6,325 bases of DNA from Porticoccus sp. (GCA_023263825.1 JALQUJ010000012.1:1-6325); one strand, 5' to 3'; counted from the stretch's first letter, positions 1-4,535 are shown. Made by a program: numbers and translations. Notes: generated by a model from the letters alone, not told the origin.

Positions 1-277
1 GAAATATTAAAAGTTATGTTCATGGAAATTTAGATTCTATTGCTCTTAAGTCAAATAAAAAAACTTATTTATTAGGTGAAATAAGTTTAAGAAAAAAAGA
101 GTATCGCTTGCAGCACATATTAGATGATAAAAATAAAGGGAGAAACCAAATTAACATTATTGTGTCTCCAATTTTTGTTTATCTAAATCTTCAGGTAATT
201 CTAATTTTGTAAAATTACTTAAAAAATTTCTTAAAATTAACTCTATGTTAACTGAAATCAAAAAAACATTTACTTAA
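1..277 (+). pseudogene. 3' part of an unrecognised AT-rich gene, apparently frameshifted
   Basis: I do not recognise this protein. The frame beginning at base 3 is open from the window edge to a TAA at 210-212 (69 codons), which is unlikely by chance in such AT-rich sequence. The residues look protein-like (for example HGNLDSIALKSNKKTYLLGE). The adjacent frame is open from 155 to a TAA at 275-277 and also looks coding (SKSSGNSNFVKLLKKFL). Inserting one T in the T5 run at 172-176 would join the two into a single frame, so I infer a one-base deletion or a sequencing error there. The peptide is lysine-rich with no visible membrane segment or catalytic motif. Its last few codons run antisense into the HyuA-like fragment, so the true C-terminus may also be lost. 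The 5' end lies outside the window. Base composition is far more AT-rich than alaS or lysC, which suggests a different origin. Confidence 0.45.
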
Positions 278-382
278 ATCATAAGGCGTCGTTAACGTTT
301 TAGTTTTATAAAAATCGTTACCGTTAATCACACAGATATCTGTGAGAGTACCGCCATTATCGATATTAATTAGCATTCCCAT
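248..382 (-). pseudogene. Truncated N-terminus of a HyuA-family (hydantoinase/oxoprolinase) protein
   Basis: Reading from the ATG at 382, this 44-codon frame begins MGMLINIDNGGTLTDICV and continues to TKTLTTPYDLSKCFFD. That is the start of the hydantoinase/oxoprolinase N-terminal domain: the glycine-rich DxGGTxTD motif of the actin-like fold at about residues 8-15, then the TKTxTTPxDxS segment at about 27-37. Full family members (N-methylhydantoinase A, 5-oxoprolinase, acetone/acetophenone carboxylase subunits) are several hundred residues long, so almost all of the protein is missing. Similarity fades after residue 42, near base 257, and two codons later there is a stop. AAGG lies 9 bases before the ATG at 382; a second in-frame ATG at 376 could be the family start. 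A sigma-54 promoter sits upstream with the right orientation. The subfamily and substrate cannot be told from 42 residues. I infer a remnant cut by deletion or insertion. Confidence 0.72.
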
Positions 383-430
383 ATCGAGTACCCTTAATAC
401 TTAGTTTCGAGCTTAAGTTTGAGTTAGTGT

Positions 431-447
431 ACTTACCGCACTTACCG
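431..447 (-). repeat. Tandem 8-bp repeat in the leader of the HyuA-like fragment
   Basis: ACTTACCG (plus strand) occurs twice with a 9-base period, at 431-438 and 440-447. It lies between the predicted sigma-54 start near 472 and the ATG at 382, so it would be in the 5' untranslated RNA. Its function is unknown and it may be incidental. Confidence 0.4.
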
Positions 448-482
448 ACGCTCGTTCGGAAAAATTACGGACACATAATTAC

Positions 483-498
483 AGCAAACATCGTGCCA
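483..498 (-). promoter_or_regulatory. Sigma-54 (RpoN) -24/-12 promoter
   Basis: The minus strand reads TGGCACGATGTTTGCT. This matches the sigma-54 consensus TGGCACG-N4-TTGCW exactly, with the invariant GG at 497-496 and GC at 485-484 separated by the canonical 10 bases. Transcription would start near 472 and read a leader of about 90 bases into the HyuA-like fragment. Sigma-54 promoters need an enhancer-binding activator, and no activator gene is in the window. Acetone carboxylase operons, which contain HyuA-family subunits, are a known case of sigma-54 control, so the pairing is biologically sensible. Confidence 0.8.
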
Positions 499-499
499 T

Positions 500-600
500 A
501 AAAAACAAAAAGTCACAAAAAAATTTAAACCATTGAAATATATTATTTTTTTAAACCAATAAACAGCAAAAAATATATTTTTATATGGACGAAAATAGGT
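500..600. other. A/T-tract spacer upstream of the sigma-54 promoter
   Basis: This stretch is almost entirely A and T with repeated A and T runs, and holds no open frame worth calling on either strand. In sigma-54 promoters the DNA between the activator sites and the -24 box is often bent or bound by IHF so that a distant activator can touch the polymerase. The position fits that role, but I found no good IHF consensus, so the role is inferred. Confidence 0.35.
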
Positions 601-601
601 C

Positions 602-667
602 AGTGTTTCATTTCACTTCTGTTTGATTTGACTACAAATGCTGAAAAGAGCAGTGAACTTATGAAAT
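602..667. promoter_or_regulatory. Possible enhancer-type activator sites for the sigma-54 promoter
   Basis: AGTG at 602-605 and CACT at 614-617 form a short dyad around TTTCATTT. A related element lies inverted at 651-667, where the minus strand reads TTTCATAAGTTCACTG. Both lie roughly 130-195 bases upstream of the predicted start near 472, the usual range for enhancer-binding activators. The match between the copies is imperfect and no known activator consensus is recognised, so this is a weak call. Confidence 0.25.
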
Positions 668-703
668 AGCAAAGGGCTAAAAAAGGGAAAATAACGAAGT
701 AAA

Positions 704-727
704 TTTAGGCGCATATCTCAGCCTAAA
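704..727 (-). terminator. Weak hairpin downstream of the DUF3565-DUF1971 gene
   Basis: TTTAGGC and GCCTAAA form a perfect 7-bp stem around a 10-base loop, 20 bases past the stop codon at 748. On the minus strand it is followed by TTTACTTC, a poor U-tract, so termination may be inefficient or the hairpin may only stabilise the 3' end. On the plus strand it is followed by AAAATAG, which does not resemble a terminator. Confidence 0.35.
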
Positions 728-747
728 ATAGAAGATATGGGTTAATT

Positions 748-1218
748 CTAAGCTTCCTTTGCTTCAAAATACTCCAAGTAAAATTCAACATCCCCCATTG
801 CGGGCCTAAGCCTATGCACCACGCCAGGAACCATCACACCATTTAAATGTTGATCCAAAACAAAACCCGTTGCATGTTCATGATGAATAACGAATTGAAG
901 CAATCCGCTTTTGACAACAACATTCACCCATTCCCCAATTGCCGGCTCATAACCCGACACCAACTCATCTGGGATTGTTTCAGCCTGGTAACAAGGTGAT
1001 GTTTTCTTTAACACTAAATTGTTCGGCAATTCAGGCATATCACAGTAAATACATTCCTGAGTATCGCCAATATGTTCCTGTCTTCCTTTAGTTGTGCCAA
1101 TCCATTTACACTCTTGGTAAGGAGGATTATGCCGCATTTCAACAGTGTGTCCGCACTCAAGGTCTGCGTTCCATTCCTGAAAGCGATCAAGATGAAAACC
1201 GGTGATAGCCTTTTTCAT
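748..1218 (-). CDS. DUF3565-DUF1971 fusion protein (YeaR/TehB-like C-terminal domain)
   Basis: This is a 156-residue cytoplasmic protein with no signal peptide or membrane segment. Residues 4-60 resemble DUF3565: GFHLD at 7-11, W16, the CGH motif at 22-24, RHNPP at 29-33, and a CIYC pair at 56-59. Cys22, His24, Cys56 and Cys59 could bind a metal. Residues about 73-152 resemble DUF1971, the small beta-sandwich domain of E. coli YeaR and of TehB-linked proteins: IPDELVSGYEP near 82-92, then VPGVVHRLRP at 130-139 and a YLEYF tail. Neither domain has an assigned reaction. YeaR is known to be induced by nitrate or nitric oxide and is linked to stress or tellurite tolerance, but that is only suggestive here. 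The start at 1218 is supported by AAGGGAG seven bases upstream. It lies 54 bases after nhaR on the same strand, so cotranscription is plausible. Confidence 0.8.
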   Translation of the reverse strand: MKKAITGFHLDRFQEWNADLECGHTVEMRHNPPYQECKWIGTTKGRQEHIGDTQECIYCDMPELPNNLVLKKTSPCYQAETIPDELVSGYEPAIGEWVNVVVKSGLLQFVIHHEHATGFVLDQHLNGVMVPGVVHRLRPAMGDVEFYLEYFEAKEA

Positions 1219-1225
1219 TAACTGG

Positions 1226-1232
1226 CTCCCTT
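1226..1232 (-). promoter_or_regulatory. Ribosome binding site of the DUF3565-DUF1971 gene
   Basis: The minus strand reads AAGGGAG, seven bases before the ATG at 1218. It is a strong Shine-Dalgarno sequence that fixes the start and shows the gene is translated independently of nhaR. Confidence 0.75.
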
Positions 1233-1272
1233 GAGATAGATTTCAAAATACATTGAATTAAATCATCCGCCC

Positions 1273-2184
1273 TTACACAAAATTAGGAATATTAGAGAAT
1301 AGCCATTCACGAGCAGTCTTTGTAATTGACGCTACAGCTGGGTGTGGAATTTTTCGCTCGACCGATATTGCATAAAACTCTTCCCGAACATCGTTGGTTT
1401 GTCCAATGCATTCAACACCATATTGCTTTTGTACTTCACCAGCAATAGCTGTCGGCACAATAAAAACCCCTGCTCCAGCCTGACCAAATGCTTTCATTAG
1501 CGCGCTATCGTCAAACTCACCCACAATTTTTGGGTGTATACGTAAACTATCAAACCATTTTAGTAAGCGGTCACGCACCACTGTCATCTCACCAGGTAAT
1601 AAAAAAGGTGCCCCACTTAAACTCTGAGGAAAAGCGCCACCTAGATCACTCGCTAATTCCGGCGTTGAAAAAAAAGTAATACCGCAATCACCCAAAGGTC
1701 GACTGAAACCACTCATACTTAATTCTGTAGGAATAGGGCTATCAGCAATCACCAAATCTATATGATGGGCTGTCAGCTCTTCCCATAATGAATCAAGGCT
1801 ACCTTCTTTACAGACAATACGAACAGGCTCTGGCAACTCCAATGCAGGGGACAGTAAACGGTAAGCTATAGATTTTGGTACTACATCCGTAACACCCACA
1901 TTAAAGAGAATTGCTTTTTCGTCAGGCAAGCTTTTCAGCATCTCTTTAAGCTCGCTACCCAAGGAAAAAATTTCCTCTGCATAACTCAATACAAGGCGTC
2001 CTGTTTCAGTTAACTCTAAATTCCGTCCTACACGAGAAAAAAGCGTTTCACCCAAATGCTCCTCTAGCAAACTTAATTGCCCGCTAATTGTCTGTGGCGT
2101 CAGGTGTAATCTCTCACTAGCACGTGTAATTCCTCCTGACTTGGCGACCACCAAAAAATAATGCAGATGCTTATAATTAATCAT
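1273..2184 (-). CDS. nhaR: NhaR-type LysR-family transcriptional activator
   Basis: This 303-residue protein is close in length to E. coli NhaR (about 301) and matches it along its length. The winged helix-turn-helix covers residues about 5-62, with LHLTPQTISGQLSLLEE around 26-42, and the LysR effector-binding domain follows from about 90. The GEFDDSALMKAFG segment at 222-234 and HPAV at 281-284 are characteristic of NhaR rather than LysR proteins in general. E. coli NhaR activates the sodium/proton antiporter gene nhaA in response to sodium and alkaline pH, and also pgaABCD biofilm genes. No nhaA is visible here, so the targets are unknown. The ATG at 2184 gives the family N-terminus (MINYKHLHYF), but no good Shine-Dalgarno precedes it, so translation may be weak. 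An inverted repeat about 70-95 bases upstream suggests autoregulation. Confidence 0.9.
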   Translation of the reverse strand: MINYKHLHYFLVVAKSGGITRASERLHLTPQTISGQLSLLEEHLGETLFSRVGRNLELTETGRLVLSYAEEIFSLGSELKEMLKSLPDEKAILFNVGVTDVVPKSIAYRLLSPALELPEPVRIVCKEGSLDSLWEELTAHHIDLVIADSPIPTELSMSGFSRPLGDCGITFFSTPELASDLGGAFPQSLSGAPFLLPGEMTVVRDRLLKWFDSLRIHPKIVGEFDDSALMKAFGQAGAGVFIVPTAIAGEVQKQYGVECIGQTNDVREEFYAISVERKIPHPAVASITKTAREWLFSNIPNFV

Positions 2185-2254
2185 GACAGGACATCCATTG
2201 CTTAAATATAGGTAAAAACTATTTCAATATAGACAGCGATTTCTTCGGTTTATA

Positions 2255-2278
2255 CGAATATGTTTTGAATTATATTCG
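2255..2278 (-). promoter_or_regulatory. Dyad operator upstream of nhaR, likely LysR-type
   Basis: CGAATAT (2255-2261) and ATATTCG (2272-2278) form a perfect 7-bp inverted repeat with a 10-base A/T-rich spacer, centred about 82 bases upstream of the nhaR start. LysR-family regulators usually bind such interrupted A/T-rich dyads next to their own gene. NhaR binding here is inferred from position. Confidence 0.5.
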
Positions 2279-2295
2279 ACTTTTTCTTCAGACAA
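2269..2295 (-). promoter_or_regulatory. nhaR: Possible sigma-70 promoter of nhaR
   Basis: The minus strand has a perfect TATAAT at 2269-2274. TTGTCT at 2290-2295 lies 15 bases further upstream, a short spacing. The -10 box sits inside the dyad at 2255-2278, so a protein bound there would block the polymerase, consistent with LysR-type autorepression. The weak -35 and short spacer limit confidence. Confidence 0.35.
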
Positions 2296-2520
2296 ATCAA
2301 CCCGTCATTACATACATTGATTGAAGGTTGAAAAATAGGCGGAGAATGTTGTGCAAATTTGAGGTTTAAATAAAGAGCACTACAGGATGCCCTTGATACT
2401 GAGAATGAGACTTATACTTCTGAATATTGTGAGAACAATAGCATTGCTAGATAAGGGTCGAATTGGCTCCTGGCAAAGTTGTCGAACCAGAGGGATTCAC
2501 CAAATTCCACCCTTACGGGA
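2279..2520. other. Intergenic spacer between the tRNA terminator and nhaR
   Basis: No convincing gene is present on either strand. Besides the nhaR promoter region, the only local structure is a 6-bp hairpin, TATTGT-GAGA-ACAATA, at 2425-2440. One copy of an imperfect direct repeat lies at 2481-2507. Confidence 0.5.
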
Positions 2521-2548
2521 TAAATAAAAAACCCGGCAAAAGCCGGAT
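2521..2548 (-). terminator. Rho-independent terminator of the tRNA transcript
   Basis: On the minus strand ATCCGGC and GCCGGGT pair over 7 bp (one G-T wobble) around a TTTT loop, followed immediately by a T6 run and ATTTA. This is a textbook intrinsic terminator. It ends the transcript that carries tRNA-Ser, and possibly csrA, before the nhaR promoter. Confidence 0.88.
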
Positions 2549-2576
2549 CCACGCAAAACAATCTCTTACCAAACTC

Positions 2577-2641
2577 TGGCTGGGAGGGATTGATTCTAAC
2601 AATCTAAGAACTGTTACAACCTCTGAGTGGCTGCGTCACCA
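2577..2641 (-). pseudogene. Degenerate tRNA-like element (tRNA relic)
   Basis: On the minus strand a perfect 5-bp T-stem GATTG/CAATC (2604-2600 and 2592-2588) encloses the 7-base loop TTAGAAT. That is the canonical T-loop except for A in place of C56. It is followed by exactly seven bases (CCTCCCA), a G and CCA, which is the layout of a tRNA 3' end. Upstream, AGCC-ACTCAGA-GGTT can form a 4-bp D-arm. The anticodon arm is too short (TAA/TTA at best), and the 5' acceptor strand TGGTGAC pairs poorly with CCTCCCA. The total is about 65 bases, some 10 short of a normal tRNA, so it should not function as one. In Pseudomonas relatives a tRNA-Arg follows tRNA-Ser(GCT) here, so a decayed or replaced tRNA is the likely origin. 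A structured RNA that merely resembles a tRNA is the alternative. Confidence 0.35.
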
Positions 2642-2668
2642 TTATTTAGAAAAGAATGGTTCCTTGTC

Positions 2669-2690
2669 CAAAATGCTTAGTCGCATTTTG
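2669..2690. repeat. Perfect 8-bp hairpin downstream of tRNA-Ser
   Basis: CAAAATGC and GCATTTTG pair fully around the 6-base loop TTAGTC. Neither strand has a T-run after it, so it is not an intrinsic terminator. It lies 35 bases past the tRNA 3' end and could guide processing of the precursor RNA. Confidence 0.5.
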
Positions 2691-2724
2691 TCGAACAGAG
2701 TTCTCACCAATTTCTTTCTATTTA

Positions 2725-2815
2725 TGGCGGTGAGGGAGGGATTCGAACCCTCGATAGGGTATTAACCTATACTCCCTTAGCAGGGGAGCGCCTTCAGCCA
2801 CTCGGCCACCTCACC
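2725..2815 (-). tRNA. tRNA-Ser, anticodon GCT
   Basis: This is a complete 91-base class II tRNA with encoded CCA (TGG at 2725-2727 on the plus strand). The acceptor stem is GGTGAGG/CCTCACC with discriminator G. The anticodon stem CTCCC/GGGAG holds the loop CTGCTAA, with anticodon GCT at 2781-2779. A long variable arm pairs as ATAGG/CCTAT, and the T-arm is GAGGG-TTCGAAT-CCCTC. It reads AGC and AGU serine codons. The location just after csrA matches E. coli serV and the Pseudomonas equivalent. It is likely processed from a longer transcript that ends at 2521. Confidence 0.97.
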
Positions 2816-2821
2816 AAATTT

Positions 2822-2935
2822 TCAATCCACTTAGAAATTTTAGGCCATTTTTTATGATCTGTTACACAACTACAGACACCGCCAAAAATTGAGGCGGCAT
2901 AATAACATAACGTCTAAAAAATCAAAGTGGATTGA
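2822..2935. repeat. 11-bp perfect inverted repeat spanning the csrA-tRNA-Ser spacer
   Basis: TCAATCCACTT at 2822-2832 is the exact reverse complement of AAGTGGATTGA at 2925-2935. The 92-base interior contains a second hairpin, CCGCC at 2879-2883 with GGCGG at 2893-2897. Transcribed on the minus strand this would fold into a closed stem-loop domain starting 3 bases past the csrA stop and ending 6 bases before the mature tRNA. It lacks a terminator T-run. It may act in csrA 3'-end formation or as a processing signal separating the mRNA from the tRNA. Confidence 0.55.
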
Positions 2936-2938
2936 GGG

Positions 2939-3118
2939 CTACTCCTGCCCTTCTTTCTCATTTTGGATTCGTTGATAAATCTCTTCACGATGAACAGAAA
3001 CATCTTTCGGTGCATTAACACCCAAACGAACCTGATTTCCTTTTACTCCTAAGACAGTGACACTTACATCATCACCAATAATGAGAGTTTCACCGACACG
3101 GCGGGTGAGAATTAACAT
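2939..3118 (-). CDS. csrA: Carbon storage regulator CsrA (RsmA)
   Basis: This 59-residue protein starts MLILTRRVGETLIIGDD and matches the family over its full length (usually about 60-65 residues). CsrA is a homodimeric RNA-binding protein that recognises GGA in hairpin loops of mRNA leaders. It usually blocks ribosome binding, and it controls carbon flow, motility and biofilm. Leu4 and Arg44, the key RNA-contact residues, are present, as is the GNQVRLGVNAPK strand-turn region at 27-38. AGGAGC at 3125-3130 is a strong ribosome binding site six bases before the ATG. The stop is TAG. The gene lies between lysC (181-base gap) and tRNA-Ser (123-base gap), the order typical of gammaproteobacteria. 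The leader's GGA motifs suggest negative autoregulation, as known in E. coli. Confidence 0.97.
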   Translation of the reverse strand: MLILTRRVGETLIIGDDVSVTVLGVKGNQVRLGVNAPKDVSVHREEIYQRIQNEKEGQE

Positions 3119-3124
3119 GGTTTA

Positions 3125-3176
3125 GCTCCTATTTACTGCCAAATTTCAGTGATAACACTGAACGTCCTCTTTCTCC
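3125..3176 (-). promoter_or_regulatory. csrA: csrA leader with hairpin and GGA motifs, probable CsrA autoregulation
   Basis: On the minus strand the leader carries GGA at 3176-3174 (GGGGAG), at 3167-3165 (GAGGACG) and within the Shine-Dalgarno at 3129-3127 (TAGGAGC). Between the last two lies the perfect hairpin TTCAGTG-TTAT-CACTGAA (3145-3162). CsrA dimers bind paired GGA sites, and one overlapping the ribosome binding site is the usual arrangement for translational repression. Here the GGAs flank the hairpin rather than sit in its loop. No strong sigma-70 promoter is evident in the rest of the 181-base gap. Confidence 0.5.
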
Positions 3177-3299
3177 CCAGCTTTTATTATTTTAGTACAT
3201 ATTGTTATTACAGCTAGGTCACCTACTCCGACAACGATATAACCCTAGGCTCGGCGAGAGAACTATACCAATCATTCCAAATTTGGGAAACAGGCGATG

Positions 3300-3794
3300 T
3301 CATGTCTCTTCTGTATCGGCGTCAGCTAATTCGAATGCACTGTGCAAACCCCTAACAGCTAACTCTAAATAACGCTCATCAATAACAACTGTAATTTTAA
3401 TTTCAGACGTACTGATCATTTGAATATTAATATTATCTTTAGCCAATGCTTCAAACATCGTAGCGGCAACACCGGCATGTGAACGCATACCCACACCAAC
3501 CAAGGCAACCTTGGCAATATTGGCATCAGCTTCAACCGTGGTTGCCCCCAACTCTTTCGCGACGCCCTCCAATACCTCCTGGGCTTTGGTCATCTCATTT
3601 CGATGAACGGTAAACGTCAGCGATGCTGTATTATCCTGAGCCACGTTTTGTACAATGACATCAACTTCAATATTAGCCCGTCCCACAGCACCCAATACTC
3701 GGGATGCAATACCAGGAACATCTGGAATACCACGAATAGTGAGTTTTGCTTCATCACGGTTAAAGGCAATACCAGAAACGATTGGTTTTTCCAT
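3300..3794 (-). CDS. Probable aspartokinase beta subunit from an internal start in lysC
   Basis: Within lysC, ATG at 3794 (Met248) begins MEKPIVSGIAFNRDEAKLTI, just before the first ACT domain. This is where the separate beta subunit starts in Corynebacterium and Bacillus aspartokinases. GAGGAAG at 3803-3809 places AGGAA nine bases upstream, a good internal ribosome binding site that is better than anything before the main lysC ATG. The product would be 164 residues holding both ACT domains and would form an alpha2-beta2 enzyme. This is inferred from sequence and family precedent. Confidence 0.55.
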   Translation of the reverse strand: MEKPIVSGIAFNRDEAKLTIRGIPDVPGIASRVLGAVGRANIEVDVIVQNVAQDNTASLTFTVHRNEMTKAQEVLEGVAKELGATTVEADANIAKVALVGVGMRSHAGVAATMFEALAKDNINIQMISTSEIKITVVIDERYLELAVRGLHSAFELADADTEET

Positions 3795-4535
3795 ATCGTC
3801 ATCTTCCTCAAGTGTTATCAGTGTGCCTGTGCCCTCTTCAAAACTGGACAGTACGCGCAATGGCACCTTGTATTTACCCGCAAACTCTACAGCTCGAATT
3901 TGCAGTACTTTGGACCCTTGACTGGCCATTTCCAACATTTCTTCAAAGGTAATTTGATCTAAACGGCGAGCACCCTCAACCACACGAGGGTCAGTGGTAT
4001 AGACGCCATCCACATCGGTATAAATCTGGCATTCATCAGCCGTTAATGCCGCCGCCAACGCCACAGCAGTGGTATCCGAACCACCACGCCCTAACGTTGT
4101 AATATTGCCGTTCTCATCCGAACCCTGAAAACCAGCAACAACCACGACTCGCCCCTTGGAAAGATCATGCTCCATGCGGTGAGCATCAATTTCCTGTATA
4201 CGAGCTTTTGAATGAGAACTATCGGTTAGTATTCGTACCTGACTACCGGTATATGAGCGCGCATCATAACCACGCTTTTGCAGGGCCATACTCAACAGTG
4301 CAATCGTGACTTGCTCGCCTGTTGATACCAGCACATCCATTTCTCGAGGGCTTGGCTCATCGTTAATTTCACCGGCCAAGCCAATCAAGCGGTTAGTTTC
4401 ACCACTCATTGCAGAGACAACAACTACTACGTCATCACCGCGCTCACGGAAACCGACAATTTTTTCAGCAACAGCTTCGATCCGCTCAATGGTGCCAACC
4501 GAAGTACCGCCATATTTTTGAACTATTAAACTCAT
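3300..4535 (-). CDS. lysC: Aspartokinase, lysine-pathway type
   Basis: This 411-residue enzyme phosphorylates L-aspartate with ATP to 4-phospho-L-aspartate, the first step toward lysine, threonine, methionine and diaminopimelate. The amino-acid kinase domain covers residues about 1-245: KYGGTSVG at 7-14 (the ATP-binding KFGG motif with Tyr for Phe), GRGGSDTTA at 149-157 and YTDVDGVYTTDPR at 172-184. Two ACT regulatory domains follow at about 265-340 and 345-405, with IVQNVAQDNTASLTF at 294-308 and ISTSEIKITVVID at 374-386. The length and order fit the Pseudomonas/Corynebacterium alpha-beta type, which is feedback-inhibited by lysine with threonine, not the larger E. coli form. The ATG at 4535 gives the usual N-terminus, but no clear Shine-Dalgarno is seen. 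An internal start at 3794 probably makes a beta subunit. It lies 161 bases after alaS. Confidence 0.96.
   Translation of the reverse strand: MSLIVQKYGGTSVGTIERIEAVAEKIVGFRERGDDVVVVVSAMSGETNRLIGLAGEINDEPSPREMDVLVSTGEQVTIALLSMALQKRGYDARSYTGSQVRILTDSSHSKARIQEIDAHRMEHDLSKGRVVVVAGFQGSDENGNITTLGRGGSDTTAVALAAALTADECQIYTDVDGVYTTDPRVVEGARRLDQITFEEMLEMASQGSKVLQIRAVEFAGKYKVPLRVLSSFEEGTGTLITLEEDDDMEKPIVSGIAFNRDEAKLTIRGIPDVPGIASRVLGAVGRANIEVDVIVQNVAQDNTASLTFTVHRNEMTKAQEVLEGVAKELGATTVEADANIAKVALVGVGMRSHAGVAATMFEALAKDNINIQMISTSEIKITVVIDERYLELAVRGLHSAFELADADTEET

Larger units (their letters stand above)
2481..2713. repeat. Imperfect 25-27 bp direct repeat pair
   Basis: Copies lie at 2481-2507 and 2689-2713. 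Both share TGTCGAAC, AGAG and TCACCAA in the same order with small indels. They are about 208 bases apart and bracket the tRNA-like relic and the terminator. The TCACCAA(A)TT end also occurs at the 5' edge of the tRNA-Ser gene (2811-2820), so the copies may be worn pieces of a duplicated tRNA flank. Confidence 0.45.

Noticed and set aside
65..157. Minus-strand 30-codon frame with GGAG before the ATG at 157
   Set aside because: It is antisense to the better-supported plus-strand frame, and hydrophobic short peptides are expected by chance in AT-rich DNA.
328..347. Near-perfect 20-bp palindrome centred on CACAGATATCTGTG
   Set aside because: It lies inside the HyuA fragment and encodes the conserved TDICV segment, so coding explains it; an operator role has no other support.
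286..451. Inverted repeat GCGTCGTTAAC (286-296) with CTTACCGACGC (441-451), considered as an integron attC site
   Set aside because: The core-site consensus (RYYYAAC/GTTRRRY) is absent at both ends, and the interval is explained by the HyuA fragment and its leader.
2491..2499. GAGGGATTC, identical to part of the tRNA-Ser T-arm (2736-2744), considered as an integrative-element att site
   Set aside because: Nine bases is too short for an att duplication of the tRNA 3' end, and no integrase gene is in the window.
2463..2765. Plus-strand open frame of 100 codons with TTG start
   Set aside because: It runs antisense through the terminator, the tRNA-like relic and the T-arm of tRNA-Ser, and its VREGFEPS end is the typical false translation of a tRNA gene.
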